Shown: positions 48,142 to 56,753 of the stretch, in pieces
Position numbering within the stretch: the stretch's first letter is position 1
Layout of the letters: each line of letters starts with the position of its first letter
Translations under genes and position numbers: made by a program
Notes under the pieces: model-generated
The model's database searches: none
The model's input: only the letters and a program-made list of their open reading frames with translations
What the model was told of the DNA's origin: nothing
Origin: CAVPFA01 sp963703655
Lineage (GTDB): Bacteria > Actinomycetota > Acidimicrobiia > Acidimicrobiales > Bog-793
Assembly (NCBI GenBank): GCA_963703655.1
Contig: CAVPFA010000006.1
Location: 558,001-622,000 of the forward strand
Direction of reading: 5' to 3'
DNA: 64,000 nt

Positions 48142-48643
48142 CCTGTCGCATGGCGGACCGCAACCGGGAAACTCGCACCACCGTCAGCTCCACCTGAGGT
48201 TGCGTCCACGGCAACGGCACCCTCTCGCCCGGTTGGAAGAGGCGATGGCCGTCCACCCAGACGAGCCCCAGGTCCGCCAGGACGGCGACCTGGGCGGCTC
48301 TCGCGACTGCGCCCACGGTGGGCGGCGCGCTGTCTCTCAGCTCCTCGTAGCGGTGCACGCGGCGCGCAGGTCCCAGTCCCGGACCGGAGGCCCGACCAGG
48401 TCTTGGGCTCGGAGACGAGCCACTCAAATGTTCCTGCAACGAGCGCAGCCGCGGCAGCGCGACAAACACACGGTCGCCGAGCTCGGCCTCGACCGCCATG
48501 AGGTCTGAGTAGCTCAAGTCGCCGCTGCCGACTTGCTCGAAGCGTCCCCGTCCGGCCAAGTACCAGGGCCCGCCACCGCTCACCTGGAGGCGCCTTGGGA
48601 GGCTTCGACCCTCGACAAGCCCAGAAAGCCCGGGGACCACCAT
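48092..48643 (-). CDS. Hypothetical protein
   Basis: 183 residues from ATG 48643, or longer from 48694. Third positions are GC-rich, and the sequence has a low-repeat middle with FEQVGSGDLSYSDL and VFVALPRLRSLQEHL, then VAVLADLGLVWVDGHRL. No family recognised. Its 3-prime end overlaps the end of the PLP enzyme by about 50 bases. Real-gene status is moderate. Confidence 0.45.
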   Translation of the reverse strand: MVVPGLSGLVEGRSLPRRLQVSGGGPWYLAGRGRFEQVGSGDLSYSDLMAVEAELGDRVFVALPRLRSLQEHLSGSSPSPRPGRASGPGLGPARRVHRYEELRDSAPPTVGAVARAAQVAVLADLGLVWVDGHRLFQPGERVPLPWTQPQVELTVVRVSRLRSAMRQVIGRRGPRRAAEPEAG

Positions 48644-48729
48644 CCAATGATGGCATCGACAGTCGCCCTCGGAGTCGCAGGCATCCCCCACCACGTCCGC
48701 GTCGTCAGGTACTTTCGGTCGGTGAGCCG

Positions 48730-49932
48730 ATGCCTGAGCGACCCACCAACGAGCAAACGATGAGCCAGCAGCCTCCCCAGCACCACCGACCTCGCCAGGC
48801 AGGCGGCCGTCGGTCCGGCGTCCAGCGTTGGCTCGGGGGACTTGGTCGCGGACAGCGCACCGGCCTGATTGCCGGATCGACGCTGGTCGTCGCGCTCGTG
48901 GGCGTCATCATCGCCGCCGTCCTGTCGGGCGGTACCACCAAGGGCGGGGTGCACCCGCCCTCGACGCCAACGACCACCACGACTCCGCCGCCTCCCGCAG
49001 CCAAGCCGAGGACCTGCCCGCTAACCGGCCAGCCGGCTCCCGGCGGCAAGGTGCCGCAACGGCCGGCGCTCGCGGTGAAGATCGGCAACGACCCCGCGTC
49101 GCGTCCGCAGAGCGGCCTCGACCAAGCCGACATCGTCTACGAGGAGATGGCCGAGGGCGGGATCACGCGGTACATGGCCGTCTTCCAGTGCCAGAACGCT
49201 CCGCTGATCGGCCCCACCCGGTCGGTGCGCTGGGACGACTGGAACATCCTCGAGGCGTACCGACACTCGATCCTCGCCTACAGCGGAGGCATCCAGCCGT
49301 GGATGACGCAAGCCGCGTCCCTCCCGTGGATCTACAACGCCAACGGCAGCATCGAGCCCACCGCCAATGCCTTCTACCGCTACAACAGCTCGGTCCTGCC
49401 GGCGAGCCAGGGTGCCCCGTACAACTACTACTCCTCGTCCTCTCAGCTCTGGGGACTGTTTCACAAGGACTCGACCCCCCCGCCGGCGATCTTCCGATTT
49501 TCGAAGGCAATCCCCGCGGGCTCGGCGCCAGTGGCGTCCGCGACGATCGACTTCTCCGGAGCCTCCGACGTCGTCTGGCAGTGGAGCGGGACGACCCGGC
49601 AATGGCTGCGTTTTTACGGGACCCAGCCGGACAACGATCCCGGAGGGCACCAGTTCCACGCCACGAACATCGTCATCCAGGTCGTCAAGACCCAGCCGGG
49701 TCCCTACAACGAGAGCTACGGGTACAGTCCCGACGTCGAGAGCCTCACGACCGGCACTGGCACGGTCTACGTGCTGCGCGGCGGCTACCGCGAGAAGGGC
49801 ATCTGGAGCCGGCCGGGTGGCGCCGACATCACGAAGTTCTCGTTCCCCAACGGCCGGCCGATCTCTCTTCAGCCCGGTCGGACTTGGTACGAGGTCGTGC
49901 CTAATTACGTCCCGGTCAGCTTCACGAGCTGA
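48730..49932 (+). CDS. DUF3048 (YerB-like) membrane-anchored protein
   Basis: 400 residues. A single N-terminal membrane anchor (GLIAGSTLVVALVGVIIAAVL, about 46-66), a Pro/Thr-rich linker, then a DUF3048 domain (RPALAVKIGNDPASRPQSGL, ADIVYEEMAEGGITRYMAVF, GPTRSVRWDD). Members are extracytoplasmic and of unknown function, often tied to envelope synthesis. ATG 48730 or 48760. The gene stops just before a cobalamin riboswitch and is likely independent of it. Confidence 0.9.
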   Translation: MPERPTNEQTMSQQPPQHHRPRQAGGRRSGVQRWLGGLGRGQRTGLIAGSTLVVALVGVIIAAVLSGGTTKGGVHPPSTPTTTTTPPPPAAKPRTCPLTGQPAPGGKVPQRPALAVKIGNDPASRPQSGLDQADIVYEEMAEGGITRYMAVFQCQNAPLIGPTRSVRWDDWNILEAYRHSILAYSGGIQPWMTQAASLPWIYNANGSIEPTANAFYRYNSSVLPASQGAPYNYYSSSSQLWGLFHKDSTPPPAIFRFSKAIPAGSAPVASATIDFSGASDVVWQWSGTTRQWLRFYGTQPDNDPGGHQFHATNIVIQVVKTQPGPYNESYGYSPDVESLTTGTGTVYVLRGGYREKGIWSRPGGADITKFSFPNGRPISLQPGRTWYEVVPNYVPVSFTS

Positions 49933-49968
49933 ATAGCAGGGCGTGGCCCGGAGCGGCCTCCTGCGCTA

Positions 49969-50095
49969 AGGTGCAAGCGTCCCGGTTCCCGTCGGGATGA
50001 TGTAGGCCACAGCGAAGTCCGGTGCGATTCCGGCGCTGTCCCGCAACGGTGATGCCCTCCTCGAGGGACGAGTCCGGTCGCCTTGGTTGCATCGA
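49969..50095 (+). ncRNA. Cobalamin riboswitch
   Basis: The leader between the DUF3048 gene and btuF holds the diagnostic cobalamin core: GAAGTCCGGTGCGATTCCGG then GCTGTCCCGCAACGG, followed by GAGTCCGG and the closing GGTTGCATC. The 95-base gap to btuF could hold the expression platform. Such elements bind B12 and turn off uptake or synthesis genes, fitting the following btuFCD. Confidence 0.92.
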
Positions 50096-50189
50096 CGAAT
50101 CCAGTCCTCGGAGGAAGGGCGGTTCGTTCGGCTCCCTCGGGTGTCGGACCGGGCGCACTTCGTCCTCCGCTATCGATGGAGGATGAACC

Positions 50190-51170
50190 ATGAAGCATCT
50201 CGGGAGCCGCTTGCGGCTCGTCCTGTCTATCGTCACGCTAGGTGGCGCGGCTGCCTGCGGCTCTGCCACCTCGGCGGGCACCACCACCACGAAGCCGGCG
50301 TCGACCTCGACGTCAGTGCCCCTGGCGCATGCCTTCCCTGTCACGATCCACGCCCCGAACGGGAAGGTGGTAATCGCGTCGCGACCGACGGCGATCTTGT
50401 CGCTCTCGCCCACCGCGACCGAGATGCTCTACGCCATCGGAGCGGGACCCCAGGTGAAGGCCGTCGACGAGTTCTCGGACTACCCGCCGAGCGCGCCCCG
50501 TACGAAGCTGTCGGGATTGGACCCGAACATCGAGGCGATAGTCGCCTATCGGCCCGACCTTGTGCTGGTCGCCGGGGACAGCTCCGGACTGACCGCCAAG
50601 CTGCACGGATTCGGCATCCCGGTCTTGTCGCTTCCCGCCGCCAACAAGCTGAGCGACGTCTACGCACAGCTCGCCCAGCTGGGCGAGGCGACCGGCCACC
50701 TCGCACAAGCGTTGTCGCTCGCCGCCCGCATGCGCACCCAGATCACCTCGATCGTCACCTCGACACCGCGGCCCGCCAAACCGCTCACCTACTACTACGA
50801 GCTCGACCCGACCTACTACTCGGTGACCTCGACTACCTTCGTGGGATCGCTGCTCGACCTGCTGGGCATGCGGAGCATCGCCGACGCGGCCGGCAACGCC
50901 AACGGCGGCTATCCGCAGCTCTCGTCCGAGTACATCATCAGAGCCGACCCCGACTTCGTCATCCTGGCCGACACGGTCTGCTGCAACCAGGACGCCAGAA
51001 CCGTCGCCGCCAGGCCCGGCTGGTCGGTGATCGAAGCGGTCAAGGCAGGTCAGATAGTCGGCTTGAACGATGACATCGCCTCACGATGGGGGCCTCGCAT
51101 CGTTGACCTCCTCAGGACGGTCGCGGCCGCCGTGAGGCGAAGCGAGCACAAGGCCCCGGTCGCGTCGTGA
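50190..51170 (+). CDS. btuF: Cobalamin/corrinoid ABC transporter substrate-binding lipoprotein
   Basis: 326 residues. Lipoprotein signal ending AAACGSA, then periplasmic-binding-protein fold of the BtuF/FhuD type (ILSLSPTATEMLYAIG, RPDLVLVAGDSSGL, PRPAKPLTYYYELDPTYYS, and C-terminal GQIVGLND). It starts behind ATGGAGGATG, and its 5-prime leader is the cobalamin riboswitch, which identifies the cargo as B12 or cobinamide. The stop overlaps btuC (GTGA). Confidence 0.93.
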   Translation: MKHLGSRLRLVLSIVTLGGAAACGSATSAGTTTTKPASTSTSVPLAHAFPVTIHAPNGKVVIASRPTAILSLSPTATEMLYAIGAGPQVKAVDEFSDYPPSAPRTKLSGLDPNIEAIVAYRPDLVLVAGDSSGLTAKLHGFGIPVLSLPAANKLSDVYAQLAQLGEATGHLAQALSLAARMRTQITSIVTSTPRPAKPLTYYYELDPTYYSVTSTTFVGSLLDLLGMRSIADAAGNANGGYPQLSSEYIIRADPDFVILADTVCCNQDARTVAARPGWSVIEAVKAGQIVGLNDDIASRWGPRIVDLLRTVAAAVRRSEHKAPVAS

Positions 51171-52264
51171 CGACGGTCGCGGACTCGGGCCTCGAGACGC
51201 CGGCCGCAGCGGCAGGCCAGGGGCCGGCGCCCGCCCTCGCCGGAGTCCGATCAGCGCGCCCGGCGATGCTCGTCGCGACCGCCGCGCTCGTGGGCGCGAT
51301 CCTCGTGGGAGTGTCGGTCGGCCCCGCCGACCTCTCCCTCGGGACGGTGCTCCGAGCCCTCGTCGGCCGCCTGCCCTTCGTGCACCTGCATCCTGCGGTC
51401 AGCCAGATCGACAACGCGATCATCTGGCAGGTGCGCATGCCTCGCGTCGTGCTCGGCGGCATGGTCGGAGCCATGCTGGCGGGAGGAGGAGCGGCGTACC
51501 AGGGGTTGTTTCGCAACCCGCTCGCCGACCCCTACCTGCTCGGTGTCGCCGCGGGCAGCGGCCTTGGCGCGACGATCGCGATTATCGGTGGCGCGAGCGT
51601 GCACCTACTGCTGCCCATCGCGGCATTCGTGGGCGCCGCCGGCGCCGTGGCCCTCACCTATCTGATCGGTTCGGGCGCGCACCGCGACACCTCCACGGGC
51701 ACCATCGTGCTCGCCGGAGTGGCGGTTGCCGCTCTGCTGACAGCGGTACAGACCTACGTGCTGCAACAGCACACGCAGTCGCTCCAGGACGTCTACTCCT
51801 GGATCCTCGGCCGGCTCAGCCTCGCGTCGTGGTCGGACGTCTGGCTCGTGCTTCCCTACGCGCTCGTGAGCGCGTCGGTGCTGACGGCGCACCGGCGCCT
51901 GCTCGACGTGCTGCGCGTGGGCGAGGAGGAGGCGGGCAGCCTTGGGCTGCATGCCGCCAGGGTCCGGCTCGTCGTCGTGGCTGCGGCGACGCTCGGGACC
52001 GCCGCCGCGGTCGCCGTGAGCGGTCTCATCGGGTTCATCGGGATCATCGTGCCGCATACCGTCCGGCTCGCCGCCGGGTCTAGCTACCGCGTCGTGCTCC
52101 CGGTCTCGATGATCGGCGGCGCAGCATTCCTCATACTGGCCGACGTCGTGGCCCGCACGGTCCAGGCGCCGGCGGAGGTTCCGATCGGCGTGGTCACGGC
52201 CTTCATCGGTGCTCCGTTCTTCCTTTTCGTCCTACGGTCGAACCGGGCACAGCGCAGCGTCTGA
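51167..52264 (+). CDS. btuC: Cobalamin ABC transporter permease
   Basis: 365 residues, FecCD family. About ten helices, with hallmarks VRMPRVVLGGMVGAMLAGGGAAYQGLFRNPLADP (core RVVLGGMVGAMLAGGG and FRNPLADPYLLG) and the ATPase-contact GFIGIIVPHTVRL. N-terminus is cytoplasmic Ala/Pro-rich. Overlaps btuF and btuD; part of the riboswitch-controlled operon. Confidence 0.94.
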   Translation: MTTVADSGLETPAAAAGQGPAPALAGVRSARPAMLVATAALVGAILVGVSVGPADLSLGTVLRALVGRLPFVHLHPAVSQIDNAIIWQVRMPRVVLGGMVGAMLAGGGAAYQGLFRNPLADPYLLGVAAGSGLGATIAIIGGASVHLLLPIAAFVGAAGAVALTYLIGSGAHRDTSTGTIVLAGVAVAALLTAVQTYVLQQHTQSLQDVYSWILGRLSLASWSDVWLVLPYALVSASVLTAHRRLLDVLRVGEEEAGSLGLHAARVRLVVVAAATLGTAAAVAVSGLIGFIGIIVPHTVRLAAGSSYRVVLPVSMIGGAAFLILADVVARTVQAPAEVPIGVVTAFIGAPFFLFVLRSNRAQRSV

Positions 52265-53104
52265 TGATCGAGCTGAACGACCTCACGGTCCGGTACGGGT
52301 CGGTGCTCGCGATCGCGAACGCGTCCGAGCGAGTCGACCCCGGCGCGTGGGTCGGGCTGGTCGGGCCCAACGGAGCCGGGAAGACAACGCTGCTTCGCGC
52401 CGTCGCCGGCCTCGTCTCTCACGGTGGCGTCGTCAACCTCGACGGGCAGCCGACGTCGAGCTACTCCCAGCGCCGGCTCGCCCGCACCGTCGCCTTCGTT
52501 CCACAGCACCCCGTGCTGCCCGCTGACATGGAGGTCGCGGACTATGTCCTGCTCGGGCGCACGCCGCACCGCAGCTACTTCGGCCGCGAGACGCCGCGTG
52601 ACCGTCGAGTCTGCGCCGAGCTGCTCGAGCGTCTCGACCTCGCCACGTGGTCGTCTCGCCGCCTGATCACGTTGTCCGGCGGCGAGGTTCAACGCCTCGT
52701 CCTCGCGCGCGCTCGCGCAGGAGGCCCCGGTGCTGCTGCTCGACGAGCCGACCAGCGCGCTCGACCTCGGCCGGCGGATAGAAGCCCTCGAGCTCGTCGA
52801 CGAGCTGAGGGTCGAGCGTGGCCTCACCGTCATGAGCGCGATGCACGACCTCACGCTTGCGGGCCAATTCGCCGAGCGGCTGCTGCTGTTGACCCACGGG
52901 AGAATCGTTGCCGCCGGGTCACCTCGTGAGGTCCTCGAGGCGTCGCTGTTGGCGGAGCACTTCGGCGCTGACGTCCACGTCCTCGCGACGCCGGACGGTC
53001 AGATCGCCGTCGTTCCAGGTCGCCGCGGGGGGCCTCCGTCACGACCCCCTCTCGAAGACGGGGCCCAGGCGTCGTTGCGGCATCCGGCCGAGACAGCGCG
53101 GTAG
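52264..53104 (+). CDS. btuD: Cobalamin ABC transporter ATPase (frameshifted)
   Basis: About 280 codons across two frames. Walker A is GPNGAGKTTLLRA and the signature is LSGGEVQRL, then the frame breaks near 52704-52714, and Walker B resumes as VLLLDEPTSALDLG, with H-loop MHDLTLAGQ. It overlaps btuC by one base and the convergent cbiZ by about 100 bases. The break lies in a GCGCGC run, so a sequencing slip is likely. It supplies ATP hydrolysis for BtuFC. Confidence 0.88.
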
Positions 53105-53703
53105 CCCGCTCGGGCGAGGCGCGCCCCCCACAGCGAACGCGGCCCGCAGAAGGCCGCCGCCATCTGATCGGGTGGACAGAGGATGCAGACCGCGTCGCTC
53201 GCCGTGCCAGTGCCGGACACACCGGCGTCGATGAGCGCCTGGCTCTTCGCCTCGGTCAGGGTCACGACGGCGTTCACGAGCGCCGCATCGGACAGTCGCG
53301 CGGGGACGAACGCGACGACGTTGATCGTGCCGGCCCGGCCGCATTCGCGATTGCCGTCGCCGGCTGCCGCCCAAGTCGGGTGCTCGATCCCGACGGTCGC
53401 ATAGACCTGGACGCCTCCGTCGGTCCCCCTGCTCAGCTCGGCGACCGGCGCGGCCGTGAGCATCCCGACCCCGGTGCCGGACACGCCCGCGCCGGTGGCC
53501 AGCTCTCGGAGGTGTCGATCAGGGTCGTGCCGGGAGTAGTCGCCGGCCACCTGCGCGTTGAGGACCCAGGATCTCAAGCCGAGACCACCCCCCAAAGGCG
53601 CGGAGGAGACCGCGAGCATCGGTTCCACGAGGCGCCAGAGGACGAGGGGCAGCCCGAACGACCCGTCCGGCTGGAGCACCTCTGGCGAAACGGCCCTGTC
53701 CAA
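52999..53703 (-). CDS. cbiZ: Adenosylcobinamide amidohydrolase
   Basis: 234 residues. CbiZ motifs: GTGVGMLTAAPV, VGIEHPTWAAAGD, GTINVVAFVPARLSDAALVNAVVTLTEAKSQALID (core LSDAALVNAVVTLTEAK) and TGTASDAVCILCP. CbiZ cleaves the side chain of adenosylpseudocobalamin or related corrinoids so that cobinamide can be remodelled to the organism's own B12. Convergent with btuD. TTG 53703 start. Together with btuFCD this is a corrinoid-salvage locus. Confidence 0.9.
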   Translation of the reverse strand: MDRAVSPEVLQPDGSFGLPLVLWRLVEPMLAVSSAPLGGGLGLRSWVLNAQVAGDYSRHDPDRHLRELATGAGVSGTGVGMLTAAPVAELSRGTDGGVQVYATVGIEHPTWAAAGDGNRECGRAGTINVVAFVPARLSDAALVNAVVTLTEAKSQALIDAGVSGTGTASDAVCILCPPDQMAAAFCGPRSLWGARLARAGYRAVSAGCRNDAWAPSSRGGRDGGPPRRPGTTAI

Positions 53704-53776
53704 TCCCGTTCAGGCCTCCTGGCGTGTCCGCGCTCGGCCCTCGGCTCTGGGCCGGCTCATCGGGTTGCGCGGCCGC

Positions 53777-55204
53777 TCACTCCTCGATCGCGGACATGAC
53801 GTGCTTGATCCTCGTGTAGTCCTCGAACCCGTACATCGAGAGGTCCTTGCCGTAACCCGAGTGCTTGAATCCGCCGTGGGGCATCTCGGCGACGATCGGG
53901 ATGTGGGTGTTGATCCATACGCAACCGAAGTCGAGCCGCTTTGCCATCCGCATCGCCCGGCCGTGGTCTCGTGTCCAGACCGACGAGGCCAGGCCGTACT
54001 CCACCCCGTTCGCCCAGGCGACCGCCTGCTCCTCGTCCGAGAAGCGCTGCACGGTGATGACCGGCCCGAAGATCTCCTGCTGGATCATCTCGTCTTCCTG
54101 CCAGAGGTCGGTGACGACGGTCGGCTCGAACAGGTAGCCGCGCTCGCCGTACCGGTGGCCGCCTTGCAGCACGCGGGCGTGGTCGGGCACCCGGGCGAGC
54201 ATGCCGCTCACGCGTTCGAGCTGCACGGGGTTGTTGAGCGGCCCGTAGTCGGCGTCCTCGACGTCGGTGCCGCCAGTCTTGGTGGCGCGAGCCTGCTCGG
54301 CGAGAGCCTCGGCGAAGTCGGCGGCGACCTTCGGCCCGGCCAGCACTCTCGTCGCCGCCGTGCAGTCCTGGCCGGCGTTGAAGTAGCCCGCGGCCGCGAT
54401 GCCCGCCGCGGCCTTCTCGAGGTCGGCGTCGTCGAAGACCACTACCGGAGCCTTCCCACCCAGCTCGAGGTGCACGCGCTTCAAGTCGGCCGCGGCCGCG
54501 GCGGCGACCTCCCTGCCCGCTCGCACGCTGCCGGTGACCGAGACCATGGCTGGGGTCGGGTGCGTGACGAGGGCGCGACCAGTGTCCCGGTCGCCGCAGA
54601 TCACGTTGAAAACGCCGGCGGGCAGGTGCTCGGCCATGATCTCGGCCATCAAAAGCGTGGAGACCGGAGTCGTGTCCGACGGCTTGAGGACGACACTGTT
54701 GCCGGCGGCGATCGCAGGCGCCCACTTCCAGACCGCCATCATCATGGGGTAGTTCCACGGAGTCACCTGCCCGCAGACTCCGACTGGCTCTCGGCGGATC
54801 ATGGAGGTGTGACCCGCCAGGTACTCGCCGGCGGACCGGCCCTCGAGCACCCGCGCGGCGCCGGCGAAAAAGCGGATCTGGTCGACCATCGGCGGCACCT
54901 CCTCGCTCATCGTGAGTCCGAGTGGCTTGCCGGTGTTCTCGGACTCGGCGCTCACCAGCTCCTTGGCACGGGCTTCGATCCCGTCTGCTATGCGGAAAAG
55001 GGCGAGGCTGCGTTCGGAGGGCGTCGCGTCGCGCCAGGCCCCGAACGCCTCCGCCGCGGCCGCGAACGCCCTGTCGACGTCCACCTCCCGAGAAAGCGGC
55101 GCCTGCGCGAACGGCTCGGCGCTGCTGGGATCTATGAGGGTGGTGGTCTCGCCCGAGGCGGTGTCGACGTACTTGCCGTCGACGAAGTTCTGAAGGGTTC
55201 GCAT
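53777..55204 (-). CDS. Aldehyde dehydrogenase, gamma-aminobutyraldehyde/betaine-aldehyde type
   Basis: 475 residues, ATG 55204 with GAGGA upstream. ALDH motifs: VTPWNYPMMMAVWKWAPA, SVTGSVRAG, LELGGKAPVVVFDD (Glu base) and FNAGQDCTAATRV, where Cys is the nucleophile. Similar to enzymes oxidising 4-aminobutanal or betaine aldehyde. Neighbouring GABA aminotransferase and PuuB-like oxidase favour 4-aminobutanal to GABA. Confidence 0.92.
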   Translation of the reverse strand: MRTLQNFVDGKYVDTASGETTTLIDPSSAEPFAQAPLSREVDVDRAFAAAAEAFGAWRDATPSERSLALFRIADGIEARAKELVSAESENTGKPLGLTMSEEVPPMVDQIRFFAGAARVLEGRSAGEYLAGHTSMIRREPVGVCGQVTPWNYPMMMAVWKWAPAIAAGNSVVLKPSDTTPVSTLLMAEIMAEHLPAGVFNVICGDRDTGRALVTHPTPAMVSVTGSVRAGREVAAAAAADLKRVHLELGGKAPVVVFDDADLEKAAAGIAAAGYFNAGQDCTAATRVLAGPKVAADFAEALAEQARATKTGGTDVEDADYGPLNNPVQLERVSGMLARVPDHARVLQGGHRYGERGYLFEPTVVTDLWQEDEMIQQEIFGPVITVQRFSDEEQAVAWANGVEYGLASSVWTRDHGRAMRMAKRLDFGCVWINTHIPIVAEMPHGGFKHSGYGKDLSMYGFEDYTRIKHVMSAIEE

Positions 55205-55266
55205 GCGCTGATCCTCGCAGATTCGCGAGTGCCCGACAACCGCCAAACACCAAGGCCACAACCCCA

Positions 55267-56700
55267 ATGAGCTCTACTAGCGTGCACGCGGTGACGTCGT
55301 CGACCGCACCCTCACCCGCCTCTGGAACCGCCTACCGCGAGCTCTCGTACTGGTTCGACAGCCTGCCGTCTCCCGTCCGCCAACGGCCCGGGCTCGAGGG
55401 AGATCTCGAGGTCGACGTCGCCGTCGTCGGAGCGGGCTACACGGGCCTTTGGACCGCCTACTACCTCTCGAAGTCCGATCCCTCGATCCGGGTGGTCGTT
55501 CTCGAGCGCGAGACCGCAGGCTTCGGCGCGTCGGGCCGCAACGGCGGCTGGTGCTCGGCGCTGTTCGCAACTTCTCCCGCCAAGCTCGTCCGCACCTACG
55601 GCAAGGCGGCTGAGGAGACCCTGCGAAGAGCCCTCGAGGAGACCGTCGACGAGGTGGGTGCGGTGACGGCAGAGGAGGGCATCGACTGCCACTACCGCAA
55701 GGCCGGCACGGTGATGCTCGCCCGCAACGCCGCGCAGCTGCAACGGGCACACCAAGAGGTCGACGAGGCACGGTCGCTCGGCGTCGGCGAGGGGGACCTG
55801 AGGCTCCTGAGCGCGCCCGAGGCGAGGGAGCTCGTCGGCGCGACCCAGGTTCTCGGCGCCACCTACACCCCGCACTGCGCCTCCATTCATCCCGCGCGGC
55901 TCGTGCGGGGTCTGGCGGAGGTCGTCGAGCGACTCGGCGTCCGGGTCTTCGAGCAGACACAGGTCCTCGAGATCCACCCGGGAAGCGTCGTGACGTCCCA
56001 CGGCACGGTCCGAGCCGACGCCGTCGTGCGAGCGACCGAGGGGTTCAGCGCGCAGCTGCCCGCGGCACACCGGGACGTGATCCCGTTCTACTCGCTCATG
56101 ATAGCGACCGATCCGATCGAATCCGGCGCCTTAGAGGAGATCGGCCTGCGGAACGGCGAGACCTTCAACGACCTCCGTCACCTCGTCATCTACGGCCAGC
56201 GCACGCCCGACGGCCGGATCGCGTTCGGCGGCCGAGGCGCTCCCTACCACTACGGCTCGCGCATCGAGCCGGGCTTCGACCGCGACCGCCGGATGCACAC
56301 GCTCATCCACGAGACGCTCGTCGACCTGTTCCCGGCGCTGGCCGGGACGCGCGTCACGCACCGGTGGGGGGGCCCGCTGGGCATAGCCCGGGACTGGCAC
56401 CCCTCGGTCGGGTTCGACCGCACGACGGGGCTCGGTTGGGCCGGCGGCTACGTCGGCGACGGTGTGGCGGTGACCAATCTCGCCGGCCGCACGCTCGCCG
56501 CGCTCGTGACGGGCGTCGAGAACGAGCTCACCGGCCTGTGCTGGGTCGGTCACCGCTCACCGCGCTGGGAGCCCGAACCGCTCCGATGGATCGGCGTCAA
56601 CTCCGCGCTTACGGCGATGGGTACGGCCGATCGCGCCGAGCGGCGGTCGGGGCGGCCTTCCCGGGTGGCGACGGCGATGGGCAGGCTCGTCGGGGGCTAG
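55267..56700 (+). CDS. PuuB-like FAD-dependent oxidoreductase
   Basis: 477 residues. DAO fold: VDVAVVGAGYTGLWTAYYL (Rossmann), FGASGRNGGWCSALF, and C-terminal GDGVAVTNLAGRTLAAL. It matches the gamma-glutamylputrescine oxidase/related amine oxidase branch. No gamma-glutamylputrescine synthase is in view, so the true substrate is open. Divergent from the ALDH gene by 62 bases. Confidence 0.88.
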   Translation: MSSTSVHAVTSSTAPSPASGTAYRELSYWFDSLPSPVRQRPGLEGDLEVDVAVVGAGYTGLWTAYYLSKSDPSIRVVVLERETAGFGASGRNGGWCSALFATSPAKLVRTYGKAAEETLRRALEETVDEVGAVTAEEGIDCHYRKAGTVMLARNAAQLQRAHQEVDEARSLGVGEGDLRLLSAPEARELVGATQVLGATYTPHCASIHPARLVRGLAEVVERLGVRVFEQTQVLEIHPGSVVTSHGTVRADAVVRATEGFSAQLPAAHRDVIPFYSLMIATDPIESGALEEIGLRNGETFNDLRHLVIYGQRTPDGRIAFGGRGAPYHYGSRIEPGFDRDRRMHTLIHETLVDLFPALAGTRVTHRWGGPLGIARDWHPSVGFDRTTGLGWAGGYVGDGVAVTNLAGRTLAALVTGVENELTGLCWVGHRSPRWEPEPLRWIGVNSALTAMGTADRAERRSGRPSRVATAMGRLVGG

Positions 56701-56753
56701 GTCCGATACCGTTCTATCCAAGACTGGTATTGAGGCTAGGCCTGCCAGTCTGC

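Noticed and set aside
53757..55259. 500-codon Arg-rich minus-strand frame overlapping the aldehyde dehydrogenase
   Set aside because: The alternative frame (53777-55204) carries all aldehyde dehydrogenase motifs.
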